54,777 nt of DNA, taken from an uncultured Prevotellaceae bacterium. GTDB taxonomy: Bacteria > Bacteroidota > Bacteroidia > Bacteroidales > Bacteroidaceae. The notes below the pieces were generated by a model. It was given only the letters and a program-made list of their open reading frames with translations, made no database searches and had not been told where the DNA came from. Numbering within the stretch: position 1 is the stretch's first letter; every line of letters begins with the position of its first letter. The stretch spans positions 1-54,777 of the forward strand of contig ONHN01000019.1 in NCBI GenBank assembly GCA_900317635.1, in the 5' to 3' direction. Of the stretch, positions 7,272 through 15,182 are shown one piece after another. The translations under genes and the position numbers were made by a program.

Positions 7272-9054
7272 GGGACTTAACAATCACTTTCTTTCCGCCA
7301 ACGATGTAGATACCGCCCTGCTGCATGGTGCCACTGACGCGGCGTCCTTGCAGGTCGAAGATAGCGGGAGCGGTTTCGTCGTCGGAGGACGTGTAGAGAT
7401 ATTGTATGTCCGTGGTTTGTCCGTCTTCGTCCTCGAAGCGTAGCATCATGAGGCGCGTAGCGGAAAGGTTGGAGGGCAGTTGCAGATAAGCCTTATTGGC
7501 CGCCAGCGTACCACCGCCGCTCGCCACCTTGTAGAACCCGATACCTTTCGACCCATTCGCCAGGATGTAGTTCGTCATGTCGCCCTCTGTCTGGTTGAGC
7601 GTGATGGGCGATGTGGTGCCTTTGAGGAGGTTCATGAGGTAGGCACTAACTTTCTGCTTCGGCACTTCATACTCACCCGCTGTTCCGCGAAGTACGAGCC
7701 CCGTATTCGCAGGCACATAGTTGACCCGCGTCAGCGTAACTTCACCAAAAGCATACCCCGTAGCAGTATATGCCTCCAATCCTTCCACGTTGGAGAAATC
7801 CAGGCCTGAGGCATCGCAGTATGTACCCATGGTGTTGTTTAGCGTGATGACTGACTTCCCTTCCACTATGTTTTCAAACTGGCTCCAAGGTTCTGTATTC
7901 TCATAGAGCGCTTTTGTCCCTACAGGCACATAAAGTGTTGCAGATGTGGGTACTCTATTTAACATATATTCGCCATAAGTACAATTAGCAGGGTTGTCCC
8001 AATTTAGGGTGATGCTCGTTAGGCCTGAGCAGCCACCGAACGCCCAGGACCCGATGCTGGTGACGGAATTGGGGATGTTGATGCTCGTTAGGCCAGTGCA
8101 GCCATAGAACGCCGCATATCCGATGCTGGTGACGGAGGAGGGGATGGTGATGCTCGTTAGGCCTGAGCAGCCACGGAACGCATAGTCTCCGATTCTGGTG
8201 ACGGAATTGGGGATAGTGATGCTCGTGAGGCCTGAGCAGCCAGAAAACGCATAGTCCCCAATGGTAGTTACTGAATTGGGGATGGTGATGCTCGTGAGGA
8301 TTGTGCAGCCATTGAACGCATAGTCGATGCTGGTGACGGAATTGGGGATGGTGGTCGTCTGACAACCAACGAAGAGACTATTGTTCGTGGTTTCAATAAT
8401 AGCATTGCAGTTGTCACGGGAGTCGAACTTCGTATTGCCTTCATCGACCTTTATGCTGGTTAGGCCTATGCAGCCTTTGAACGCATCTTCCAAGATGAAA
8501 GCGACGGAACTGGGGATGGTGATGCTCGTTAGGCCTGTGCAGCCACTGAACGCAAATCTCATAATGTTAGTGACGGAATTGGGAATGGTGATGCTCGTGA
8601 GGCTGGTGCAGCCCCCAAACGTTTGGGACCAGATAGTTTTGACGGAATTGGGGATGGTGATGCTCGTTAGGCTTGTGCAGCTTTGGAACGCCTTTTCCCC
8701 GATGGTAGTAACGGAATTGGGAATGGTGATGCTCGTTAGGCCTGTGCAGTACCAGAACGCCCCCTCCTCGATGCTGGTGACGGAATTGGGGATGGTGATG
8801 CTCGTTAGGCCTGAGCAGTATTGGAACGCATAGCTACCAATGCTCGTAACTGTATAGGAAATACCATCATAACTGACAGTTTCAGGGATAACAATATCGC
8901 CACTAGTTCCCATCACCACCGAAGCTGTTTGTTCGTATTTATTTAAGCTATAATATATCCCATCTATCTCAACGCCAGCCGCCCAAGCAGAAAGGTAGAA
9001 ACATTGTAATACGAGGATGCCCGTAAGCACCCAATTTCTAAGATTTGTTTTCAT
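7267..9054 (-). CDS. BspA-like leucine-rich repeat surface protein
   Basis: A 595-residue exported protein. The signal peptide ends YLSAWAAG. Residues from about 60 to 380 are tandem 23-residue TpLRR/BspA repeats of the form LTSITIPNSVTSIGxYAFxGC, at least a dozen copies, an adhesin-type fold in oral and gut Bacteroidetes. A beta-rich region follows, and the C-terminus has FDLQGRRV...GGIYIVGGKKVIVK, the usual short C-terminal sorting-like segment of Prevotella surface proteins. The repeats are very similar at the DNA level (69-bp units at about 8000-8830), favouring slippage. The start overlaps the upstream shifted frame by 17 bp. A role in adhesion is inferred from the family only. Confidence 0.88.
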   Translation of the reverse strand: MKTNLRNWVLTGILVLQCFYLSAWAAGVEIDGIYYSLNKYEQTASVVMGTSGDIVIPETVSYDGISYTVTSIGSYAFQYCSGLTSITIPNSVTSIEEGAFWYCTGLTSITIPNSVTTIGEKAFQSCTSLTSITIPNSVKTIWSQTFGGCTSLTSITIPNSVTNIMRFAFSGCTGLTSITIPSSVAFILEDAFKGCIGLTSIKVDEGNTKFDSRDNCNAIIETTNNSLFVGCQTTTIPNSVTSIDYAFNGCTILTSITIPNSVTTIGDYAFSGCSGLTSITIPNSVTRIGDYAFRGCSGLTSITIPSSVTSIGYAAFYGCTGLTSINIPNSVTSIGSWAFGGCSGLTSITLNWDNPANCTYGEYMLNRVPTSATLYVPVGTKALYENTEPWSQFENIVEGKSVITLNNTMGTYCDASGLDFSNVEGLEAYTATGYAFGEVTLTRVNYVPANTGLVLRGTAGEYEVPKQKVSAYLMNLLKGTTSPITLNQTEGDMTNYILANGSKGIGFYKVASGGGTLAANKAYLQLPSNLSATRLMMLRFEDEDGQTTDIQYLYTSSDDETAPAIFDLQGRRVSGTMQQGGIYIVGGKKVIVKSH

Positions 9055-9221
9055 TGTTTTGTATGTTTTTAGTTTGTAACTTATTTCGTTTATCTTCTAA
9101 ATGTTTAATAAGCCCTACTATAAGTGTATGCGAAGCTTCAAGAGCATCAACAATAAACTTATCGTTGGAAAAGCGAATACGCATTGAATTGCTACCAAGT
9201 TGGATGCTATTATGTTTTTTT
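9038..9221 (-). pseudogene. Frame-shifted C-terminal part of the HEPN-like gene
   Basis: In the +1 frame after the A7 tract (T7 on the plus strand at 9215-9221), translation continues as HNSIQLGSNSMRIRFSNDKF and on to FIVDALEASHTLIVGLIKHL before a stop at 9038, which overlaps the BspA-like start by 17 bp. The segment has a helix of the kind that closes HEPN-type four-helix domains, so it looks like the original C-terminus of the gene ending at 9210. Removing one A would join the two into about 222 residues. It could be a mutation, a sequencing error in a homopolymer, or polymerase slippage. Confidence 0.55.
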
Positions 9222-9707
9222 GCATATAGTTTCAATCTCGTTAGGGTTTTGCCAACACGATCCATCATTGTGAACAATATAGTTACGTATCTCGCGCACA
9301 TCTTGCCGCAAAAAGTCTTTTGCTTTTTGCTCTTCCTTGGAGAGTTTAATATCGTTGGCTTTACATAATAAATCGACTAAGTCGTTTGTTTTTGGCCGCT
9401 TCGACAACTTGAGAAGATGAGGAACGGCTTGTTCATAAAAAGAATAAGCCATAATCAGCATAGCCTTATTAAAGGTATCAGACTTATAGTCATTCCCGTC
9501 AAACACAGAAAGCATTTGCCAATAGATGTCTTGCTCTATTTCCTCATCGCCTTCAGCGGTGTCTTTTGCTATATTTTTGAATTCAGCATTCGTCTTTGCT
9601 GTCCAGCTATCTAACCACGCAGGATATTCGTGCAGGATATCTCCTAAATATCGCAGATTATCCTCTACCCAAGCTTGAAGGTTGCTTCGTCCTTTGGAAA
9701 TTGCCAT
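9210..9707 (-). CDS. HEPN-like protein, apparently truncated by frameshift
   Basis: A 165-residue mostly helical, charged protein. I do not recognise a named family, but REIRNYIVHNDG (Arg141 to His146) is a good fit to the RNxxxH form of the HEPN RX4-6H catalytic motif found in toxin and abortive-infection RNases. The frame ends ICKKT-stop exactly at a 7-A tract, and a plausible C-terminus continues in the +1 frame to 9038. It follows a small unknown gene by about 110 bp on the same strand, downstream of a structured RNA candidate. RNase activity is inference from one motif; a non-catalytic HEPN or an unrelated helical protein is possible. Confidence 0.6.
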   Translation of the reverse strand: MAISKGRSNLQAWVEDNLRYLGDILHEYPAWLDSWTAKTNAEFKNIAKDTAEGDEEIEQDIYWQMLSVFDGNDYKSDTFNKAMLIMAYSFYEQAVPHLLKLSKRPKTNDLVDLLCKANDIKLSKEEQKAKDFLRQDVREIRNYIVHNDGSCWQNPNEIETICKKT

Positions 9708-9818
9708 AACGCGTTGTTGTTTGAATTAAGCATAAAGGGGGGGAGAGGCACGAAGCGTGACATACAAACCTATCTAAGGACATGACATAACACGCTTCGC
9801 GCACACATCAATTACCTC

Positions 9819-10157
9819 CTACACCATACCCTCATCAGACATACCTTCCAACACCTCGTTCAATACCTCAAGGGTGCAAGGCTCTTTAGCACCTAAAAGT
9901 TGCGATGAACTAATACGCTGAATGTACCTTTCTACGTCCGCTCCATTATTCTTCAGATTGACAAGAGCGCAAAGAATTAACGTCCGAGTTTCGTCAAGGT
10001 GGTTGGCTGCTCCGTCATAAGCATCGGCATCAGCAAAATAATAATCGCCGCGCTTGCACGCAAAAGCTTTAAGCATTAGATGCTCATAAGCCAGTCTTAG
10101 TTTTTCCATATTCAGCACTAAGTTGTTTAGTCGCCTCGGTCCCCAAGAAGCAACCAT
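9819..10157 (-). CDS. Small unknown protein upstream of the HEPN-like gene
   Basis: A 112-residue, mostly helical protein of unknown family. An internal Met (MEKLRLAYEHLMLKAF, start 10109) could be the true start; this helix contains RLAYEH, formally an RX4H pattern but without the usual polar residue after Arg. The middle (DAYDGAANHLDETRTLILCALVNL) looks like helical-bundle sequence. It starts 32 bp after the T-run of the terminator at 10189-10226, so transcription from the upstream promoter would have to read through it. Cotranscription with the HEPN-like gene is likely. Function unknown. Confidence 0.5.
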   Translation of the reverse strand: MVASWGPRRLNNLVLNMEKLRLAYEHLMLKAFACKRGDYYFADADAYDGAANHLDETRTLILCALVNLKNNGADVERYIQRISSSQLLGAKEPCTLEVLNEVLEGMSDEGMV

Positions 10158-10188
10158 TATTCATAAAAGATGGGAATGACTACAATAC

Positions 10189-10226
10189 AAAAAAAGCGTG
10201 GGAACCTTCCTTGCTGCTCGTCCCAC
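10189..10226 (-). terminator. Intrinsic terminator between ncRNA candidate and the small genes
   Basis: On the minus strand GTGGGA and TCCCAC pair, followed by CGC and seven T residues. It ends the RNA candidate just upstream of the small gene starting at 10157. Confidence 0.7.
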
Positions 10227-10508
10227 TCTTCGAAGCTCTGGCATTGCTCAATCGTCAGAACGAGCAACGCCGAAGCCCACGCCGATATGTATATAAACAA
10301 CCATCAGCTCGCACAACTATCACGGATGATAGACGTACGAGAGCGGTGGATACAACATATCCAATGGGCGTCTTTGTTGCTTTGTTTGTGACGATTGTCG
10401 AGAACTGCCAGATTCCGAAGAGTCAGAAACAAAGCGTCAAGTAACGCCTTTCCTATATAATAGGCTCTTGCCCCTACCCCACCCTCGGTGGGCTTCGGTG
10501 CTAAGAAC
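10189..10508 (-). ncRNA. Candidate structured non-coding RNA, about 320 nt
   Basis: On the minus strand a good promoter (10514-10521) and a strong intrinsic terminator (10189-10226) bracket about 320 nt with no convincing reading frame. Stable hairpins are visible: 10308-10341, 15 paired positions with a single U-U mismatch closed by a UCCG loop; 10240-10249 with 10262-10271, ten pairs including one G-U; GACTC-UUCG-GAATC near 10403-10416, a cUUCGg tetraloop; TGGATA/TATCCA at 10347-10363; and CCCACC/GGTGGG near the 5' end. It lacks the conserved blocks I know of RNase P RNA, tmRNA and SRP RNA. 6S-like or novel RNA is possible. Confidence 0.5.
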
Positions 10509-10513
10509 AGGGG

Positions 10514-10521
10514 CAAAGTTA
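10514..10521 (-). promoter_or_regulatory. Bacteroidetes promoter of the ncRNA candidate
   Basis: The minus strand reads TAACTTTG, a match to TAnnTTTG, with a TTG 20 bp upstream in a T-rich stretch acting as a possible -33 element. No reading frame begins properly downstream. Confidence 0.6.
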
Positions 10522-10724
10522 CAACACTTTTTCAACAAAAACAAGAAAACTCGCAATTTGATGTGAGCGGGAAAGAAAACGTGAGGGGGAGGTAACGCAA
10601 ATGCTAGGCGAGGCAGACGGCTCCAGCCTTTATGCGGGGTGCATGCTATTGCATAATTACACGAAGCACACCACCCTCGGTATGACCGACAGTTTCATCT
10701 ATACAAACCCACTCTATCATTCAA

Positions 10725-10816
10725 CCGAACAAAATCGCCTCAAATCACCGAACAAAATCGCCTCAAATCACCGAACAAAATCGCCTCAAATCACCGAACA
10801 AAATCGCCTCAAATCA
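10725..10816. repeat. Four 23-bp direct repeats upstream of the DUF4143 ATPase
   Basis: Four perfect contiguous copies of a 23-bp unit containing CGAACAAAATCGCCTCAAAT, followed by a partial fifth. They end about 70 bp before the ATPase start and just before its probable promoter, so they could be operator-like sites. There are no spacers, so this is not a CRISPR. The stretch 10522-10724 holds nothing I recognise. Confidence 0.9.
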
Positions 10817-10858
10817 CCGAAAAGTTGATAATTCCTTTGGTTAGTTAGTATAAAAGAG

Positions 10859-10868
10859 CGAACTTTGC
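10859..10868 (+). promoter_or_regulatory. Probable promoter of the DUF4143 ATPase
   Basis: CGAACTTTGC resembles the -7 box TAnnTTTG with G for T at the first position. It lies about 20 bp upstream of ATG 10890. Confidence 0.4.
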
Positions 10869-10889
10869 ATTCGAAAAAAGAGCATTGTT

Positions 10890-12164
10890 ATGGAAAAGTA
10901 CAAACAACGAATAGCAGACAGGCTCCTTAAGCGAAAAGTTCTTGGGAAAGGTGCTGTGCTTATAGAAGGCCCTAAGTGGTGCGGTAAGACAACAACGGCA
11001 ACGCAACTGGCAAAGAGTGTGCTTGACCTTGGGGATGCATCGGTGTTGAAACAAAGCACACAAATGATAGAGATCAGCCCCAAGTCGCTGCTGGAAGGAG
11101 CAACCCCACGCTTGATTGACGAATGGCAGGCGTTACCTCCCATTTGGGACTCCATCCGCAGCGAAGTGGACAAACGCGGTGTGCCCTCGCAGTTTATACT
11201 TACGGGTTCTTCCGTACTTCCTGATGCCGCCGAAACCATTCATAGCGGTACAGGGCGATTTGCACATATCATGATGCGCCCGATGAGTTTGTATGAATCG
11301 GGCGAATCATCGGGCAGCATTAGTTTGAAGGATCTGTTTGATGGGAAATCGCCTGAAGTTCAGCCATGCGAACTGGGTATTGAAGAGATTGCTTTCCTCA
11401 CCTGCCGAGGGGGATGGCCTTGGGCAACATTGATATCTAAGGACGTGGCTCTTGACCAGGCATTTGACTATGTTGACTCTGTGACCAACCGAGATATACA
11501 GCGCGTTGATAAGGTGAAGCGAAGTCCTGAACGGGCAAGGCTACTCCTGCGTTCTTACGCAAGAAATATCTCTCAGCAGGTTTCTTTCTCAACTATTCGG
11601 AAAGACATGCTCGCCAACGATGCAAGCACGTTGGACGAAGACACAGTATCCGACTATATCAAAGCACTTAAAAAACTCTTTGTCATTGAGGACTTAGCTG
11701 CTTGGAATCCAAACCTTCGAAGCAAAAGCGCTATCAGGACTAGCGACACGCGCCACTTTGTTGACCCGAGCATCGGGATCGCAGCACTGGGAATAGGCCC
11801 TAAAGATTTAATTAACGATTTAGATACATTCGGACTTTTCTTTGAAGATATGGTTGTGAGAGATCTGCGCGTGTATGCTGAAGCGCTGGATGGCGGACTT
11901 TATCACTACAGAGACAGCAATGGCTTGGAATGCGATACCGTGCTTCATCGACGCAATGGTAGCTACGCTCTGCTTGAAGTTAAATTGGGAGGAGAAGAAC
12001 ATATCAATGCAGCCTCGGCCAGTATGATAGAACTTGCTGGTAAGATTGATACCGACAAAATGCCTGCACCAGCATTTATGGCAGTTATCATCGGCATAGG
12101 CAAATATGCCTATCAAAGGCAAGATGGTGTATTTGTCATCCCCATTGGCTGTCTGAAGGATTAA
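10890..12164 (+). CDS. AAA ATPase with DUF4143 domain
   Basis: A 424-residue protein of the AAA_14/DUF4143 type, common in gut bacteria and archaea. Walker A is GPKWCGKTT (residues 27-35, Lys33) and the Walker B region RLIDEWQ and sensor FILTGSS are intact. The C-terminal DUF4143 domain ends with GLECDTVLHRRNGSYALLEV followed by KLG, an E/D-x(n)-E-x-K arrangement like PD-(D/E)XK nucleases. It stands alone on the plus strand, behind four 23-bp repeats. Members are often linked to mobile or toxin-like loci but no cellular role is established. Unlike the related protein at 24941-26137, its ATPase motifs are complete. Confidence 0.88.
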   Translation: MEKYKQRIADRLLKRKVLGKGAVLIEGPKWCGKTTTATQLAKSVLDLGDASVLKQSTQMIEISPKSLLEGATPRLIDEWQALPPIWDSIRSEVDKRGVPSQFILTGSSVLPDAAETIHSGTGRFAHIMMRPMSLYESGESSGSISLKDLFDGKSPEVQPCELGIEEIAFLTCRGGWPWATLISKDVALDQAFDYVDSVTNRDIQRVDKVKRSPERARLLLRSYARNISQQVSFSTIRKDMLANDASTLDEDTVSDYIKALKKLFVIEDLAAWNPNLRSKSAIRTSDTRHFVDPSIGIAALGIGPKDLINDLDTFGLFFEDMVVRDLRVYAEALDGGLYHYRDSNGLECDTVLHRRNGSYALLEVKLGGEEHINAASASMIELAGKIDTDKMPAPAFMAVIIGIGKYAYQRQDGVFVIPIGCLKD

Positions 12165-12207
12165 GCGGTCGAGCCTGCAGGCGCGCGGCGGCGGTCTGCG
12201 CTTGGGG

Positions 12208-12270
12208 CATGCGGGACGCCTGCGTCCCCTACTTTGCGGGCGAGGCGCCCGCGCTCCCAGGCCGCGCTCC
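12208..12270. repeat. GC-rich REP-like palindromes
   Basis: GCGGGACGCCTGCGTCCC is followed by GCGGGCGAGGCGCCCGC and GCTCCCAGG. The same core occurs four times at 48441-48645 and at the methyltransferase end of the window. Confidence 0.75.
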
Positions 12271-12275
12271 CATAA

Positions 12276-12306
12276 AAATGCCGCAGGCGAGACGCTTGCG
12301 GCATTT
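12276..12306. terminator. Bidirectional terminator between convergent genes
   Basis: AAATGCCGCAGGCG and GCTTGCGGCATTT form a long stem (one G-T pair) flanked by A and T runs. It lies between the plus-strand ATPase and the minus-strand glycogen phosphorylase. Confidence 0.7.
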
Positions 12307-12331
12307 ATTGGTGAGAAAAGACGTTATCGAA

Positions 12332-14893
12332 CTAGTTGAACCAGCGCACGTAACAGAAGTCTTGGCGGTGGGGCAAGGCTTCGTTTTTGGGATACATGCG
12401 GAAGGCGGTCTTGAAGGAACCAGCCGACTCAATGGTAGCCTTCACCTCGAAGGTGTAGAGGTTTCCTTCGCGCTTAACAACGTTCATCGGGATAACCTTC
12501 TCGAGTTTGTCTTGACCTTCAACGGTAGAGATGAAGACCATGTCAACGCCAATGGCGTCATCGAGGCCTTGTTCGTCGATGACGTGGCGCACGATGAACT
12601 CTTCGCCGCTGGTGAGCTGAGCTGGGCCGTTGACGAGGTTGCGCTCGGAGCTAACCACCTGTATGCTGTCCCAACGTTCGGCCACAAGTTCTTTCCATGC
12701 TGCAATTTCTTTGGCCACTTTACCGCCGTTAGCGGAGATTTGGGCAAAGCGTTTAGCTTGGGGCACGTAGAAGCGGTCGAAGTAGTCGTCAAGCTGGCGC
12801 TTCATGGTGTAGTGGGGCGCGATGCGGGCGATGGAGTTTTTGACGGTTCGAATCCACGTTTCGCTATAGCCTTTGCGGTTGCGGGCGAAGTAGAGGGGAA
12901 TTATCTCTTGCTCGAGCATGCCATAGATGGTGGTGGCGTCGAGTTTGTCTTGGTGATCCTGGTTTTGGTAGGTACGCTTGTCGGTGAGGGCCCAACCTGC
13001 ACCTTCGCGATAGCCTTCGTACCACCAGCCATCGAGCACGCTGAGGTTGACAACGCCGTTCATGAGGGCTTTCTCGCCGCTGGTTCCGCTGGCTTCGAGG
13101 GGACGCGTGGGGGTGTTCATCCAGATGTCCACACCGCTAACGAGGCGGCGGGCGAGGTGCATGTCGTAGTTGTCGAGGAAGAGGATTTTACCTATGAACT
13201 CAGGCATTTGCGAAATCTCGTAGATGCGCTTGATGAGGCCTTGTCCTGCGCCGTCGGCGGGGTGTGCCTTACCAGCGAAGATGAACTGGACGGGATAGTC
13301 GGGGTTGTTGACTATCTTCGAGAGGCGTTCGAGATCAGAGAAGAGCAGGTGGGCACGCTTGTAGGTGGCAAAGCGGCGGGCGAAGCCGATGAGCAGGGCG
13401 TTGGGGTTGATTTTGTCGAGGAGGCTCACAACGCGCGAGGGGTCGCCCTGGTTCTTCAGCCAGTTTTCACGGAAACGGGCACGGATGTAGTCGATGAGTT
13501 TCGTCTTGAGCTGCATGCGCGTGTTCCAAACCACTTCATCGGGCACGTCGTAGATGCTTTCCCAGATGCGCTCATTGCTCTCGTCCTGCATGAAGGACTT
13601 GTCGAAGTATTTGTTGTAGACTGTCTTCCACTCCTTAGCACACCACGTGGGGAAGTGCACGCCATTGGTGACGTAGCCTACGTGGCTCTCTTCGGGGAAG
13701 TAGCCGCGCCAGATGCCGTTGAACATCTTCTTGCTGACTTCGCCGTGGAGCCAGCTGACGCCGTTGACTTCCTGACAGGTCTTGCAGAGGAAGGTGCTCA
13801 TGCAGAACTTCTCGCCCTTGTCGTCAGGGTTGGTGCGTCCGAGGCCCATGAGGTCGTCCCAGCTGATGCCGAGTTTTTCGGGCACCCAGCCGAGGTATTT
13901 GCCCATGAGCCCTTCTTCGAAGTAGTCGTGGCCTGCGGGCACGGGGGTGTGGACGGTGTAGAGGCTGGAAGCACGCACGAGTTCCATGGCTTCGCCGAAG
14001 CTATAGCCCTCCTGCACGTAGTCGAGCAGACGCTGCACGTTGCAGAGGGCGGCATGGCCTTCGTTGCAGTGGTAGATGTCCTTCTTGATGCCGAGCTTTT
14101 GCAGGGCGAGCATGCCGCCGATGCCGAGGAGGTACTCCTGCTTAAGGCGGCGCTCCCACTCACCGCCGTAGAGGGTGTGGGTGATGTTGCGGTCGTACTC
14201 GCTGTTTTCCTGAATGTCGGTGTCGAGGAGGTAAAGGGTGATGCGGCCCACGTTGGCTTTCCAGATGGCGGCGTGGACAACGTAGTTGGGGAAGGGCACG
14301 TCAACGATGACTTGGTTGCCATTCTCATCGAGCACGCGCTCAACGGGCAGTTGGTCGAAGTCCTGTGCCTCGTAGTCGGCAATTTGCTGGCCGTCCATAG
14401 AGAGTCTCTGTGTGAAGTAGCCATAGCGATAGAGGAAACCTACGCCACACATATCTACGTTGGAGTCGCTGGCTTCTTTGAGGTAGTCGCCAGCGAGGAT
14501 GCCGAGACCGCCACTATAGATTTTCAGGATATGGAAGAGGCCGAACTCCATGCAGAAGTAGGCCACGCTGGGGCGCTTCGTGTCGGGCTTCACGTCCATA
14601 TAGTTGCGGAACAACTTATAGACTTTGTTCATACGAGCCACGAGTTCCTCATCTTTTGCCAGCTCCTTGAGGCGGTCGTACTTCAGGCGACTGAGCATTT
14701 CAATGGGGTTCTGGTCGGTAGCGACAAAGAGTTCGCGGTCGATGCTACGGAAGAGGTCGCGGCTTTCTACGTTCCACGTCCACCAGAAGTTGCGAGCCAT
14801 CTCGTCGAGCTTTTGCAACTCGCTGGGGATATGGCTCTTGACGTTCACCACGTTCCACTGGGGTTCGTTGGCATTACAGATCTTTACTTTCAT
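12332..14893 (-). CDS. glgP: Alpha-glucan (glycogen) phosphorylase
   Basis: A cytoplasmic GT35 enzyme of about 853 residues that releases glucose 1-phosphate from glycogen or maltodextrin, using pyridoxal phosphate. From [20 protein letters not shown] it follows the shorter bacterial TIGR02094-type family: [20 protein letters not shown] near the N-terminus, [20 protein letters not shown] in the core, and [20 protein letters not shown] with the PLP-binding Lys near the C-terminus. ATG 14893 was preferred because upstream residues of the frame are AT-rich intergenic sequence. It lies downstream of glycogen synthase on the same strand, so synthesis and breakdown of glycogen are encoded together, as in Bacteroides. 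Confidence 0.95.
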   Translation of the reverse strand: MKVKICNANEPQWNVVNVKSHIPSELQKLDEMARNFWWTWNVESRDLFRSIDRELFVATDQNPIEMLSRLKYDRLKELAKDEELVARMNKVYKLFRNYMDVKPDTKRPSVAYFCMEFGLFHILKIYSGGLGILAGDYLKEASDSNVDMCGVGFLYRYGYFTQRLSMDGQQIADYEAQDFDQLPVERVLDENGNQVIVDVPFPNYVVHAAIWKANVGRITLYLLDTDIQENSEYDRNITHTLYGGEWERRLKQEYLLGIGGMLALQKLGIKKDIYHCNEGHAALCNVQRLLDYVQEGYSFGEAMELVRASSLYTVHTPVPAGHDYFEEGLMGKYLGWVPEKLGISWDDLMGLGRTNPDDKGEKFCMSTFLCKTCQEVNGVSWLHGEVSKKMFNGIWRGYFPEESHVGYVTNGVHFPTWCAKEWKTVYNKYFDKSFMQDESNERIWESIYDVPDEVVWNTRMQLKTKLIDYIRARFRENWLKNQGDPSRVVSLLDKINPNALLIGFARRFATYKRAHLLFSDLERLSKIVNNPDYPVQFIFAGKAHPADGAGQGLIKRIYEISQMPEFIGKILFLDNYDMHLARRLVSGVDIWMNTPTRPLEASGTSGEKALMNGVVNLSVLDGWWYEGYREGAGWALTDKRTYQNQDHQDKLDATTIYGMLEQEIIPLYFARNRKGYSETWIRTVKNSIARIAPHYTMKRQLDDYFDRFYVPQAKRFAQISANGGKVAKEIAAWKELVAERWDSIQVVSSERNLVNGPAQLTSGEEFIVRHVIDEQGLDDAIGVDMVFISTVEGQDKLEKVIPMNVVKREGNLYTFEVKATIESAGSFKTAFRMYPKNEALPHRQDFCYVRWFN

Positions 14894-15039
14894 TTGGGTG
14901 TTTATTATGTGTGTATATATGTGTTTAATGTTTTGAACCACAAAGGACACAAAAGTGTTTAACCACAAAAGGCACAAAAGTCCACAAAAGACTCAAAGAT
15001 TTTTTTGTGTGTTTAGTGTTTCGTCTTGTGTGAGTTGAA

Positions 15040-15182
15040 ACCACGAATGGAGCGAATGTTATCAATGTGTTGCCACAGTGTATGCGAAAAATGAACACGA
15101 ATACATTGGCGACCAGTGCGCGGTTGTTAATGTTTATTGTTTAATGTTTCACGTTTCTTGTTTAACGTTTCTTGTTTAACGC
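15040..15182 (-). repeat. 3'-end-associated composite repeat, copy 3
   Basis: Same block order as copies 1 and 2. On the minus strand the repeat begins inside the glycogen synthase gene and encodes its last residues, LNKKR, and the stop. Confidence 0.8.

Noticed and set aside
9215-9221. Canonical -1 slippery heptamer at the A7 tract
   Set aside because: The tract reads AAAAAAAC, but the needed shift is +1 and the AAAAAAC heptamer is not in the required zero-frame phase.
10304-10516. A 70-codon minus-strand frame in the ncRNA candidate
   Set aside because: Its only start overlaps the -7 promoter box, and no family resemblance is seen.
10725-10816. CRISPR array
   Set aside because: Four 23-bp units directly abut; no spacers.
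12209-14962. A 917-codon plus-strand frame
   Set aside because: It is the mirror of glgP codons; the minus-strand protein matches the phosphorylase family throughout.
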